64,000 bases of DNA from Candidatus Thorarchaeota archaeon (GCA_021498125.1 JAIZWL010000002.1:157980-221979), one strand, 5' to 3'. Positions 8,958 to 16,756 are shown, counted from the stretch's first letter. Notes: generated by a model not told the origin, from the sequence alone. Translations and numbers: made by a program.

Positions 8958-9002
8958 TTGCATATCGAAAGCCTCATAAAGTGAATACAAATCGCTACTG
9001 CG

Positions 9003-9431
9003 TTGTCCATACTGGACGCCAAAATGAAAAATAGGTTGGCGAAAAAAGTGCCGTTCAAACTTGTAATTTCAGACCCTGAAACCGGAAAAGCAGTCCAGTA
9101 CGAGTTGGACGAAACAAAGAGTAACGCGCTAGTGGGTAAGACGGTTGGAGAAATCATCGAGGGGGATGCAATTGGTTTGCCAGGGTACAAGCTTAAAATT
9201 ACAGGTGGAAGTGACTCATCGGGATTTCCCATTCGCCCTGATGTTCATGGCAGTGGTAAGAAGAGGGTCCTGATTCGGGGGCCTCCTGGTTTTCATCCTA
9301 AGAGGCGAGGAATTGCACGCCGTAGAACCGTTCGTGGCAGAGAGCTTGATCGAAGCATTGTTCAAGTGAACATGCGTATTGAACAGAAGGGCTCAACTTC
9401 ACTAGAAGAACTTGTGATACAGGCTGCATAG
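9003..9431 (+). CDS. rps6e: 30S ribosomal protein S6e
   Basis: 142 residues from a TTG at 9003, or 135 from the ATG at 9024. VPFKLVISDPETGKAVQYEL and the RGPPGFHPKRRGIARRRTVRG basic stretch match S6e. The family usually begins just before the FKLVISDP strand, so the ATG at 9024 is a realistic alternative; neither has a strong SD. It heads a run of translation and transcription genes. The putative mobile unit ends about 36 bp upstream, so native promoter elements may have been displaced. Confidence 0.93.
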   Translation: MSILDAKMKNRLAKKVPFKLVISDPETGKAVQYELDETKSNALVGKTVGEIIEGDAIGLPGYKLKITGGSDSSGFPIRPDVHGSGKKRVLIRGPPGFHPKRRGIARRRTVRGRELDRSIVQVNMRIEQKGSTSLEELVIQAA

Positions 9432-9468
9432 TAGGCAAGTGCCTATACCTACAGCAATAGCAGTTAAT

Positions 9469-9507
9469 CTCCGCCGTTAGGACGGAGCAACCATATACTT
9501 CATATGG
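9469..9507 (+). promoter_or_regulatory. Two hairpins between rps6e and aIF2 gamma
   Basis: CTCCG (9469-9473) pairs with CGGAG (9483-9487), and CCATAT (9491-9496) pairs with ATATGG (9502-9507). They lie in the 126 bp spacer before the aIF2 gamma GTG. They may affect termination or translation of the downstream gene; no known motif is recognised. Confidence 0.3.
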
Positions 9508-9557
9508 GGTCTCAGTGAGAACCACATAACGACAAGGCCAGTGGAAGTGAATCACAA

Positions 9558-10799
9558 GTGACCAGAAAATACGAAGGGCAATCAGAAATCAATATTGGAG
9601 CACTTGGTCACGTTGACCATGGGAAGACCACACTTGTAGAGTTTCTCACTGGAGAATGGACTGATCGTCACTCGGATGAGATAAAACGCGGAATCTCAAT
9701 CAAACTCGGTTATGCAGCCACAACCTTGATGAAGTGCCCAAAATGCCCTGAACCTCAGTGTTACACGACCGCACATATTGCAAAAGATGGAAAGTGCCCT
9801 CACTGTGGAGAACCTCTCGAAATTCTTCGAGAAGTGTCGTTTGTAGATAGCCCGGGTCACGAATCGCTCATGGCCACATGTCTCAGCGGTGCAAGCCTGA
9901 TGGATGGTGCGATACTGGTCATTGCCGCTAATGAACCATGCCCGATGCCTCAGACGGCAGAACACCTGCACGCACTCGAGATAGTGGGTGTCAAGAGAAT
10001 AATAATAGTTCAAAATAAAATCGAACTGGTATCACCGGAACAGGCTAGAGAGCACTATCAACAGATCAAGGAATTCATCAAAGGCACATCAATAGAAGAT
10101 GCGCCCATTATACCAGTGTCAGCCGTATTTGGAGCAAATGTTGACCTGCTCATCCAGACGATCCAAGAGATAATACCCACACCTGAGAGAGATGAGAATG
10201 CGCCTCCGAAAATGTTTGTGGCGCGATCATTTGACATCAACAAACCAGGAACACTGCCGCAAGATCTCAAGGGAGGAGTAGTGGGAGGCTCAGTTGTTCA
10301 AGGACGCTTAAAGATCGGAGATGAGATAGAGATAGCGCCGGGTATGAAAACGGATAAGGGGTTCAAGCCAATTCGCGCCAAAATTGTCAGTCTTGTATCA
10401 GGAAGCGGAAATTACCTTCAAGAAGCACATCCAGGAGGACTCATAGGAGTCGGTACCAGCTTGGATCCATCAATCACCCGCGCAGACCGACTTGTAGGGA
10501 ATGTTGTTGGGAAGGTGGGCAAAATGCCCAAGACCGTCCACAAGCTCACAATACAACCACAACTGATGCAAAGAGTGGTTGGGATGGATACTGAGAAAGA
10601 GGTCGAGAACCTTCGACATAATGAACCGTTAATGCTTGTAGTAGGTACAGCAGCAACAGTTGGTGTGATCACACGCTTGCATGGTGACGAGATAGAACTC
10701 ACACTGAAGAGACCTGTATGTATAGAAGCGGGGCAACGAATTGCGTTAGGCCGAAGAGTCGATAATAAATGGCGTCTGATTGGACACGCAGTCATATGA
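9558..10799 (+). CDS. eif2g: Translation initiation factor aIF2 gamma subunit
   Basis: 413 residues. GHVDHGKTT near residue 16 is the P-loop, DSPGHE the G3 motif and NKIE the G4 motif. CPKC and CPHC form the zinc knuckle specific to e/aIF2 gamma. Domains II and III (beta barrels) follow. As the GTPase of the heterotrimer it carries initiator Met-tRNA to the small subunit. The GTG start at 9558 precedes [13 protein letters not shown]. The S6e - aIF2 gamma - PIN order is common in archaea. Confidence 0.97.
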   Translation: MTRKYEGQSEINIGALGHVDHGKTTLVEFLTGEWTDRHSDEIKRGISIKLGYAATTLMKCPKCPEPQCYTTAHIAKDGKCPHCGEPLEILREVSFVDSPGHESLMATCLSGASLMDGAILVIAANEPCPMPQTAEHLHALEIVGVKRIIIVQNKIELVSPEQAREHYQQIKEFIKGTSIEDAPIIPVSAVFGANVDLLIQTIQEIIPTPERDENAPPKMFVARSFDINKPGTLPQDLKGGVVGGSVVQGRLKIGDEIEIAPGMKTDKGFKPIRAKIVSLVSGSGNYLQEAHPGGLIGVGTSLDPSITRADRLVGNVVGKVGKMPKTVHKLTIQPQLMQRVVGMDTEKEVENLRHNEPLMLVVGTAATVGVITRLHGDEIELTLKRPVCIEAGQRIALGRRVDNKWRLIGHAVI

Positions 10800-10847
10800 T
10801 TCAAACATGCCAGAGTTTATACGAGAAGACATTCGCATAACACGTGA

Positions 10848-11261
10848 ATGCAATTGCCTCTGACGGTCATCATAGATACAAATTTTCTAGCAGCCCCGGT
10901 TCAGGCCGGGATTGATATTTTCAAAGAGTCCGAGCGTATCTTAGAACGCAAGATCGAGTTCCAAATTCTCAAATCAGTTGTAAAAGAAACCAATCGACGC
11001 TTCGCAAGACCACGCGATAAGAAAGAACGTATAGCATTTAATGTGGCAAAATCATTGATGGAGCGCTGTAAAATCGTAGAGGTCCCCGAACAATTCTTAC
11101 CGTTACCAGTGGATGATCAGATACTGGCATATGCAAAGCAGGTACGGGGGATCATTGCAACAAACGACAGAGACCTTAGACAACGTGCTCGACGGGCAAA
11201 AATACCAGTACTATTCGTACGAGGCAAAAAGAAACTTGAGCTAGAGGGATATACAGCCTGA
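10848..11261 (+). CDS. PIN domain protein (FCF1/UTP23-like)
   Basis: 137 residues. Acidic residues typical of a PIN nuclease are visible: Asp in VIIDTNFL, Glu in VVKETNRR, Asp in VDDQILAYA and the ATNDRDLRQRAR motif near the end. This compact archaeal PIN type habitually sits between aIF2 gamma and the Rpo7 gene and resembles the Fcf1/Utp23 rRNA-processing family. The ATG is at 10848. A ribosome-biogenesis endoribonuclease is the best guess; a VapC-type toxin is unlikely as there is no antitoxin partner. Confidence 0.85.
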   Translation: MQLPLTVIIDTNFLAAPVQAGIDIFKESERILERKIEFQILKSVVKETNRRFARPRDKKERIAFNVAKSLMERCKIVEVPEQFLPLPVDDQILAYAKQVRGIIATNDRDLRQRARRAKIPVLFVRGKKKLELEGYTA

Positions 11262-11444
11262 TGAGAATCGTTCAATGCATATTGCTACTCCGTTTTGTCC
11301 TGTCATAATGTTTTTATGGTGACTACGGGGTTGCACCGCTGAGCCGTCAGGTCAGTACCCTTGACCAGTTGGTCATGGACTGATTATTCTTACTATGGTC
11401 TCGCCAAAGGGCGGGATCGATGATGATGCAAGGAGGTCTCACCA
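11262..11444 (+). promoter_or_regulatory. Structured leader upstream of rpo7
   Basis: A 183 bp spacer with GGTCA...TGACC and CGCC...GGCG short hairpins and a T-rich TATA-like tract near 11310. AGGAGGT at 11431-11437 is the SD for Rpo7. I do not recognise an RNA family here. Confidence 0.35.
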
Positions 11445-12035
11445 ATTTACAAAATTGTCACGGTGAAGGATATCGTAAGGATTCCTCCATCTCAGTTCGG
11501 ACAGCCACTCGAAGAGGCTGCAATGGTTCATCTGCGGAAGGATCATGAAAATGTACTTGATAGAGATATTGGACTGATGATTGCAGTCATTGGCATAGAC
11601 GAGATTGGACTAGGCAGGCTTGTACCCGGTGATGGCGCAACCTACCACTCCGTGACGTATCGCGTTCTGGCATTCAATCCCGAACGTGGCGAAATAGTAG
11701 AGGGTAATGTTGTTGAGATCATGGACTTTGGCGCATTTATTAGAATAGGGCCTCTTGACGGACTCTGCCATGTAAGCCAAATTTGCGATGACTTTATCAC
11801 CCAAGATCAAAAAGGTAATTCATTGATGGGTAAGGAGACTGGACGAATTCTTCAGGAAGGAGATCAAGTCCGAGCCCGTATCACCACTATCAGCTTCGAT
11901 ACTGGAAGCAGATCAGGAAAACTCGGTCTCACGATGCGTCAACCATTCTTAGGGAAAATAGGACCCGATATTTCTTGGGTGGAAGAGGATGTCAAAATCG
12001 CGAGAGGCGAGGTAAAGAAGGAGAAAAAGAAATAG
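11445..12035 (+). CDS. rpo7: RNA polymerase subunit Rpo7 (RpoE')
   Basis: 196 residues if started at ATT 11445, 190 from GTG 11463. From ATT the protein begins I/M-YKIVTVKDIVRIPP, matching the conserved MYKL-type start of archaeal Rpo7/Rpb7, and ATT stands seven bases after GGAGGT. The N-terminal RNP domain is followed by an S1/OB domain (EGNVVEIMDFGAFIRIGPLDG). It forms the polymerase stalk with Rpo4. A Lys-rich tail ends the chain. The Spt4 gene follows 19 bp downstream, as in many archaea. Confidence 0.95.
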   Translation: MYKIVTVKDIVRIPPSQFGQPLEEAAMVHLRKDHENVLDRDIGLMIAVIGIDEIGLGRLVPGDGATYHSVTYRVLAFNPERGEIVEGNVVEIMDFGAFIRIGPLDGLCHVSQICDDFITQDQKGNSLMGKETGRILQEGDQVRARITTISFDTGSRSGKLGLTMRQPFLGKIGPDISWVEEDVKIARGEVKKEKKK

Positions 12036-12054
12036 TATAGGATGGTAGTTAGGA

Positions 12055-12267
12055 ATGGCACGTTTAAGAGCATGCAAACAATGTCATTATCTCACCACAG
12101 AGAGCGTCTGCCCAAATTGCAGAGGCACAAACTTTTCTACTTCCTATACAGGAATTGTAGTCATCCTTCCCGGTCGAGACCCCCATGAAGACCCTCGAAA
12201 GACATCGTATATCGCAGAACGGCTTAATATCGATAAACCAGGCAAATACGCCTTGAAGGTACGATGA
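12055..12267 (+). CDS. spt4: Transcription elongation factor Spt4 (RpoE'')
   Basis: 70 residues. A CKQC...CPNC zinc ribbon occupies the first 30 residues, then GIVVILPGRDPHED and the IAERLNIDKPGKYALKVR tail typical of archaeal Spt4. It binds Spt5 NGN to form the DSIF-like processivity factor. Length is normal. Confidence 0.95.
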   Translation: MARLRACKQCHYLTTESVCPNCRGTNFSTSYTGIVVILPGRDPHEDPRKTSYIAERLNIDKPGKYALKVR

Positions 12268-12372
12268 TAGTATCTTGCGAGTACATATGTCATTGGTGAA
12301 ACCTTTATTAGCCGACTCAAAGTCGAATGGCTGAATCGCCTTGGAAGCGGATCGAGTCTCAGAGTGATTAAA

Positions 12373-12669
12373 ATGAAAATTGAGATTCTTCAAGAACGGG
12401 ACAACAAGCCTCTAGGAAGAAGAGAGATTGACTTTAAGATAGACCACGTTGGAGAACCGACCCCCAGCAGACCGGATATCAAGGCGAAACTTGCAGCTCA
12501 GTTTGATGCGGATCCAACAACAGTGGTCGTGCGTAATATGCAGACTAATTTCGGGATAGGCCGAACTACAGGTTCAGCTAGAATCTATACTACTGCAGAG
12601 GCTGCACAGAAAATCGAAAATGAATATATTATCAAGAGGCATGAGCCCAAGAAGAAGGAGGGCAATTAA
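12373..12669 (+). CDS. rps24e: 30S ribosomal protein S24e
   Basis: 98 residues from the ATG at 12373, starting MKIEILQERDNKPLGRRE, the usual S24e N-terminus. A GTG nine bases upstream is possible but adds non-family residues. FGIGRTTGSARIY matches the conserved core. A TATA-like CTTTATTA precedes it by about 65 bp, so it may have its own promoter. S27ae follows immediately. Confidence 0.94.
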   Translation: MKIEILQERDNKPLGRREIDFKIDHVGEPTPSRPDIKAKLAAQFDADPTTVVVRNMQTNFGIGRTTGSARIYTTAEAAQKIENEYIIKRHEPKKKEGN

Positions 12670-12670
12670 A

Positions 12671-12829
12671 ATGTCCAGCACTCACAAGATGTACAAAGTT
12701 GACAAGGATGGCAAAGTAACATCTCTTAAGAGGCAATGCCCCCGTTGTGAAAAGGGCACCTATATGGCTGAGCACTACAACCGTTTTGCCTGCGGGCGAT
12801 GCGGGTATACTGAGTTCAAAAGAAAGTAG
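12671..12829 (+). CDS. rps27ae: 30S ribosomal protein S27ae
   Basis: 52 residues starting MSSTHKMYKVDKDGKV at the ATG 12671, one base after the S24e stop codon. The zinc ribbon is CPRC...CGRC, with FACGRCGYTEFKRK as the usual ending. A longer in-frame reading from 12620 overlaps S24e and is not needed. Kae1, often next in other archaea, is absent here. Confidence 0.93.
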   Translation: MSSTHKMYKVDKDGKVTSLKRQCPRCEKGTYMAEHYNRFACGRCGYTEFKRK

Positions 12830-12901
12830 AGCAATAAGGCTCTGTTAACAAACGAACCTATTGTGCGCTATTGAACCTGAGTTTTAAATAAGGCAGTCAT
12901 G

Positions 12902-13156
12902 CTATTCACCCACAATAGCCATGACCCATCTTACAAACAGAAGAAGACCCACAATAAGTATCAGCAAGATGTCAACAATAAAAAAACCTGGAAGAATTAG
13001 TTCAACAGTTGAAGCAAGAAGAAGAGAGATCGGGAATGTCACAATATAGGGGAGAGTCGCCACAGTTAATGAGATCTCATCACTTGAAACCATGGCATTG
13101 ACAAGTAGAATTATCCAAATTGAGTAAATTATACTTAACAGAACTAATTCAAACAT
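12902..13156 (-). CDS. Small three-span membrane protein
   Basis: 84 residues from the ATG at 13154-13156, seven bases after GAGGA; a TTG at 13201 would lengthen it without SD support. Three hydrophobic spans fill most of the chain, the last ending in VDILLILIVGLLLFVRWVM. This size and the Asp in the third span weakly recall MrpF/MnhF subunits of Na+/H+ antiporters, but no other Mrp subunit is near. Function unknown. Confidence 0.55.
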   Translation of the reverse strand: MFELVLLSIIYSIWIILLVNAMVSSDEISLTVATLPYIVTFPISLLLASTVELILPGFFIVDILLILIVGLLLFVRWVMAIVGE

Positions 13157-13253
13157 CAGTGGTTCCTCATAGTGAACAGTACTGGTATCATGTCGGTACA
13201 ACGATTAAAAAGGAGCGCGAAGAGAGAGAACAGAACATCCCCGTATAAAAAGC

Positions 13254-13260
13254 CTTAAAA
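13254..13260 (+). promoter_or_regulatory. TATA box of initiator tRNA
   Basis: CTTAAAA centred 26 bases before the tRNA 5' end, the usual archaeal TATA-to-start distance. Confidence 0.6.
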
Positions 13261-13282
13261 CCACTCTAATCAAAATTCTCTC

Positions 13283-13393
13283 AGCGGGTTGGGGAAGCCA
13301 GAGATTGGCGGACTCGGCTCCGAAATCGACAAAGTCTATCCCGCGGGGCTCATAACCCCGAGATCGGTTGTTCAAATCAACCACCCGCTACCA
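13283..13393 (+). tRNA. Initiator tRNA-Met (CAU), D loop interrupted by intron
   Basis: Acceptor AGCGGGT pairs with ACCCGCT at 13383-13389 (the A1-U72 pair is the archaeal initiator mark), followed by A and an encoded CCA. The anticodon stem is CGGGG/CCCCG with loop CTCATAA. The T arm is GGTTG-TTCAAAT-CAACC. The D stem GGGA/TCCC is separated by a loop about 32-33 bases too long. AGCC near the start pairs with a downstream GGCT, leaving AGA and CCG bulges like a bulge-helix-bulge site. One long or two short introns are possible and the boundaries are unresolved. Confidence 0.88.
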
Positions 13394-13421
13394 TTTCTTT
13401 TCTTTTTGCGAGTTTATTAAA

Positions 13422-13736
13422 TTAATCGGATGCTGTCTGCAATTGACCAATCACGAGAGGGCGCCCCTCAAAGATGGCAAGTAGAAGTTTCCGCCGCGCA
13501 CTGGCTAATAATCGCCACACCGTTCCGCGAGAGAGACCCATTGAAAGGCCAGCATCCTCTTGATAGAGACCATCTAAATCGACCAGCCTAAGTACTTCCA
13601 CCTCCGCAAGATCAAGGTAAATTGGTTCGTCATTAAGCTGTGGCTCGGGGGTCATTTGTTTTATCCCTGGCTTCTTTTTAATAATAGGCTGGATTGGAAA
13701 TCGACCACGGGAACCCCTACGACGTCTATGCATCAT
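13422..13736 (-). CDS. DUF134 (UPF0251) HTH DNA-binding protein
   Basis: 104 residues. A basic N-terminus, then LDLAEVEVLRLVDLDGLYQEDAGLSMGLSRGTVWRLLASARRKL, a sigma-70 region 4-like HTH diagnostic of DUF134. These proteins commonly sit next to NifX-domain and Mrp-like ATPase genes, exactly as here. It is divergent from the Gly-rich gene at 13846. A near-perfect inverted repeat just upstream of its start is a plausible autoregulatory operator. Confidence 0.88.
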   Translation of the reverse strand: MMHRRRRGSRGRFPIQPIIKKKPGIKQMTPEPQLNDEPIYLDLAEVEVLRLVDLDGLYQEDAGLSMGLSRGTVWRLLASARRKLLLAIFEGRPLVIGQLQTASD

Positions 13737-13745
13737 ATTTCACAC

Positions 13746-13769
13746 AATACTCCTACTCATGGGAGTATT
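13746..13769. promoter_or_regulatory. Inverted-repeat operator candidate
   Basis: AATACTCC (13746-13753) and GGAGTATT (13762-13769) are perfect 8-bp arms with an 8-bp spacer. They sit 10 bp upstream of the DUF134 gene and in front of the divergent Gly-rich gene, ideally placed to control both. Confidence 0.6.
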
Positions 13770-13845
13770 TGACATTATCTAGAGATTTAGAGCTACATTA
13801 ACAAAACTTATAGTGGGATTATGCACAAAAATAGATGGTGATAAT

Positions 13846-14175
13846 ATGAGCGGACGATGGTATTATGGCCGAGGTCGTGGATGGGGTGGGGGATCATATG
13901 GAGGCATGTGGCCCGGAAATGGCCCATTCCGAGACCTTCCACCTTGGGAGCGACCGGGATGGTTGTATGGCCCAGGCTCCTGCTGGACAATGGGATACTG
14001 GGGACAAGGCACAGGAACAGCCCCCCCCGCTTGGACGCCGCCAGCATACAATGAGGTCGAGGCTCTAAAGAGACAAAAAGATCTCATCGAAAACCAGCTT
14101 AAGGCCATGCAACAGACACTCGAACAAATCTCACGCAGACTAGAAGAACTTGGGAGTAGACCTGCAGAGGAATAA
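13846..14175 (+). CDS. Gly/Trp/Pro-rich small protein (DUF5320-like) with C-terminal coiled coil
   Basis: 109 residues from the ATG at 13846, four bases after GGTGAT. The first half is rich in Gly, Trp, Tyr and Pro (RGRGWGGGSYGGMWPG). The second half is a heptad-like helix (LKRQKDLIENQLKAMQQTLEQISRRLEEL). Proteins of this type accompany NifX/Mrp clusters in archaea and anaerobic bacteria; role unknown, perhaps metal or cluster binding by the coiled-coil oligomer. No cysteines other than one in GSCW. Confidence 0.7.
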   Translation: MSGRWYYGRGRGWGGGSYGGMWPGNGPFRDLPPWERPGWLYGPGSCWTMGYWGQGTGTAPPAWTPPAYNEVEALKRQKDLIENQLKAMQQTLEQISRRLEELGSRPAEE

Positions 14176-14197
14176 CCTCTACAGGCCAACTCCGGCC

Positions 14198-15064
14198 TTA
14201 TTTTGATGCAAGCGCAATAATTCGCTGCCACATTCCCTCAAGGGTATGTGTGATTGGATGGTCCGGTGCGAACTCTGGAAGAGTCTTTGCAGCGACCATT
14301 GATTTGGTCATCACCGAATCAAAAGGAATCGTTCCAAGGACCTCAATACCCTCTTCCTTACAAAAGGACTCAATCTCGTGTGTCATATCGGGATTCAAAT
14401 CAAACTTGTTGATTATGACAACGGGCGTGGTCTTGAACTGTTTCATCAAAGAGAGGACCCGTTTCATATCATGAATCCCAGACAAGGTCGGTTCGGTCAC
14501 GATCACTCCAAGATGAATGCCAGTAACTGTAGCAATAACAGGGCATCCTATCCCCGGAGATCCATCAATAAGGATTGTAGATAACTCGTATTTCTTACCC
14601 AGATCAAGTGCACGTTTACGCACTTCAGTCACGACTTTACCCGAATTGCCCTCCCCCGCATGTAATCGGGCATGAGCCATAGGACCATATCGGGTTTCCG
14701 ATTCAAATAGTAGACCAGAAACATTATCCTCCATGCGAACAGCGGTTTCAGGGCATACATATTCACAGACACCACAACCCTCACAAGCAATAGGGTCTAT
14801 CACTGGCGGATGTGCAGCATCATACCTGCAATGCTGCTCACAGAGGCCACAGTTAGTACAGAGCGATTCATCAATAATCGCCACTTTGGTCCCGATATAG
14901 TCCGATGTCGAGAGAATATTCGGTTGTAGAAGAATATGCAGGTCAGGAGCATCCACATCACAATCTGCAAGAACGATCTTCTTGGCAATCGAGGCAAAAG
15001 CAGCAGTAATAGTTGTTTTACCTGTTCCGCCTTTTCCACTTATGACAGCAATCTCTGTAGTCAT
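14198..15064 (-). CDS. Mrp/MinD-like P-loop ATPase with 4Fe-4S ferredoxin insert (A)
   Basis: 288 residues. The deviant Walker A GKGGTGKTTIT is near residue 10. An inserted two-cluster ferredoxin module follows (CTNCGLCEQHC and CEGCGVCEYVCP). ILIDGSPGIGCPVIA is the switch/Walker B region. This fused architecture is known from archaeal Mrp/NBP35-like proteins thought to carry or insert Fe-S clusters. It overlaps the next upstream gene's TAA by one base, so the two form an operon. The paired paralogue suggests a heterodimer. Confidence 0.9.
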   Translation of the reverse strand: MTTEIAVISGKGGTGKTTITAAFASIAKKIVLADCDVDAPDLHILLQPNILSTSDYIGTKVAIIDESLCTNCGLCEQHCRYDAAHPPVIDPIACEGCGVCEYVCPETAVRMEDNVSGLLFESETRYGPMAHARLHAGEGNSGKVVTEVRKRALDLGKKYELSTILIDGSPGIGCPVIATVTGIHLGVIVTEPTLSGIHDMKRVLSLMKQFKTTPVVIINKFDLNPDMTHEIESFCKEEGIEVLGTIPFDSVMTKSMVAAKTLPEFAPDHPITHTLEGMWQRIIALASK

Positions 15065-15903
15065 TAGCCTTTAACCTCCTTTACGATCCAATGATACATC
15101 TCAGCGAAACGTTCCTTCCACTCGGGTAATTCCTTGACAAAGGGAATTCCTTTAGAATAGTACTCTGCAATCTCGCGTGTAAAGGGAATCTCCAACAGAA
15201 TTGGAATGTGTTGTTCCTCACAATAAGATTTCACGCTATTATCACCAATACCTGCTTTGTTAATCACCACACCAAAGGGTATTTTGAGTTCTCTAACAAC
15301 ATCGACAGCCATAGACAGGTCATGTAGACCAAATGGAGTAGGCTCGGTCACAAGAATTAGAAAATCGGAATCACGCATGGTCTCTATCACAGGACAGGCG
15401 GTACCTGGGGGGGCATCAACAATGTTCAGATCCTCTTTGCTAATGTCATCCTTGACTGCTTTGATAACAGCAGTAGCGATTGGTTCACCAATATTGAGTT
15501 CACCAAACACAAGAGAGATCCCATTGGATTTAGTGAAATAAACTTGGCCCACGGGATGCCCTACTTCAGTTATCGCATTTTCTGGGCAGACTAATGCACA
15601 ACCTCCACATGAATGACACAACTCAGGATAGAGAACAACATCTGCCTTTCCTACAAAGATCGCATTGAATTGACAAAACTCTGCACATTTACCACAAAGT
15701 GTACACTTCTCTTTGTCTACAACCGGGACCGGAAGTTCTACAGTCCGGGAGGTTGTGTCTGTGGGGTGAAGAAGCATATGCACATTTGGCTCTTCAACGT
15801 CACAATCATAAATACGCGCGTTTTCAATAGATAAAGCAAGATTTACTGCAACTGTAGTCTTACCTGTGCCACCCTTACCTGAAGCAACAGTAATTATCAT
15901 CAA
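15064..15903 (-). CDS. Mrp/MinD-like P-loop ATPase with 4Fe-4S ferredoxin insert (B)
   Basis: 279 residues, paralogue of the neighbouring ATPase with the same layout: GKGGTGKTTVAVNLA P-loop, CTLCGKCAEFC and CHSCGGCALVCP cluster motifs, IVDAPPGTACPVIE switch. The two lie end to end (stop/start overlap at 15064), and 25 bp upstream is a NifX-domain gene. A paired cluster-carrier role fed by, or feeding, the NifX-like proteins is inferred. Confidence 0.9.
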   Translation of the reverse strand: MMIITVASGKGGTGKTTVAVNLALSIENARIYDCDVEEPNVHMLLHPTDTTSRTVELPVPVVDKEKCTLCGKCAEFCQFNAIFVGKADVVLYPELCHSCGGCALVCPENAITEVGHPVGQVYFTKSNGISLVFGELNIGEPIATAVIKAVKDDISKEDLNIVDAPPGTACPVIETMRDSDFLILVTEPTPFGLHDLSMAVDVVRELKIPFGVVINKAGIGDNSVKSYCEEQHIPILLEIPFTREIAEYYSKGIPFVKELPEWKERFAEMYHWIVKEVKG

Positions 15904-15928
15904 TTAAACCTCCATGAAATACATATGA

Positions 15929-16294
15929 TCACTGATGCGCCTCTAAACATCCCTCAGTAAGCTCATCTAGCTCGCCGTTAAGATATGCGTCGATGTTCTC
16001 ATCAACGCTGTCAGAACTTGCTCGCAATACTGCCACATTGACTGTCTGAAAACTGTCAAGCCCGCGAGGGCCCATTGCAGAAACAATGACTACATGAGGA
16101 TTGTATCGCAGGACGTTGTCGTGAGCATGGCCGCTGCCACCGCTGTGCTCCCCAGTATTTGGTTCGACAGATCTAGCAACAACAGTACCATCTTCTATGT
16201 CAATCAATGCGAAGAAAGGGGCTCGCCCAAAATGATTGGAAACCCGCGTACCGGATGAGTCTTCAGCAGGGATGAGAAGACGACGGATCATCAA
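15929..16294 (-). CDS. NifX/NifB-type dinitrogenase iron-molybdenum cofactor domain protein
   Basis: 121 residues. LLIPAEDSSGTRVSNHFGRAPFFALIDIEDG is the classic start of the NifX/NafY (DUF35-unrelated) cofactor-binding fold, and a GHAHDN segment supplies histidines. TTG start at 16292-16294, immediately adjoining the paralogue's stop. There are no nitrogenase genes here; such orphan proteins are generally linked to Fe-S or metal trafficking. Confidence 0.88.
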   Translation of the reverse strand: MMIRRLLIPAEDSSGTRVSNHFGRAPFFALIDIEDGTVVARSVEPNTGEHSGGSGHAHDNVLRYNPHVVIVSAMGPRGLDSFQTVNVAVLRASSDSVDENIDAYLNGELDELTEGCLEAHQ

Positions 16295-16756
16295 TCACCA
16301 CCCGCCACGTCCACGGCCGCCACCACGGCCCATACCTCGGCCGCCACCACGGCCATAGCCGCCACCACGGCCCATACCCATACCCATACCTGTACCAGAG
16401 GGCATATACGTCGGACCAGCGCCAGATGGAGGACTCAACGCGCCTCGGTTATATTGCTCAATTGCTTGTTGAACAGTACCACCAGTATTGAGAAGTATTT
16501 GAATTCCTGAACTCTGCAGAGCCGGAAATGCATTTGGCCCGACACTCCCAGTGATTACAACATTAACTCCTTTGGATGCCACATACTGTGATGCACGGAC
16601 ACCAGCACCACCAGCAGACATTGCAGCCTCATTTGGCACTGCCTCAAAGGCAAGTGTATCAGAGTCTACAAAGATAAAGTATGCACATCGCCCAAAACGT
16701 GGATCCACAGGAGCATCAAGAGTTGGTCCGGTGGAAGTAATACATAGTTTTGCCAT
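16295..16756 (-). CDS. NifX-type domain protein with Gly/Arg-rich tail
   Basis: 153 residues from the ATG at 16754-16756, five bases after GGTGA. The NifX fold (CITSTGPTLDAPVDPRFGRCAYFIFVD) is followed by a low-complexity tail of about 35 residues rich in Gly, Met and Arg. The tail's DNA shows short tandem GGC/CAC-rich repeats. First gene of a four-gene minus-strand operon with the second NifX protein and the two ATPases. Confidence 0.88.
   Translation of the reverse strand: MAKLCITSTGPTLDAPVDPRFGRCAYFIFVDSDTLAFEAVPNEAAMSAGGAGVRASQYVASKGVNVVITGSVGPNAFPALQSSGIQILLNTGGTVQQAIEQYNRGALSPPSGAGPTYMPSGTGMGMGMGRGGGYGRGGGRGMGRGGGRGRGGW

Noticed and set aside
12268-12372. tRNA-like or small RNA in the Spt4-S24e spacer
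   Set aside because: No acceptor or T-arm pairing; only a short GACT/AGTC hairpin and a TATA-like tract.
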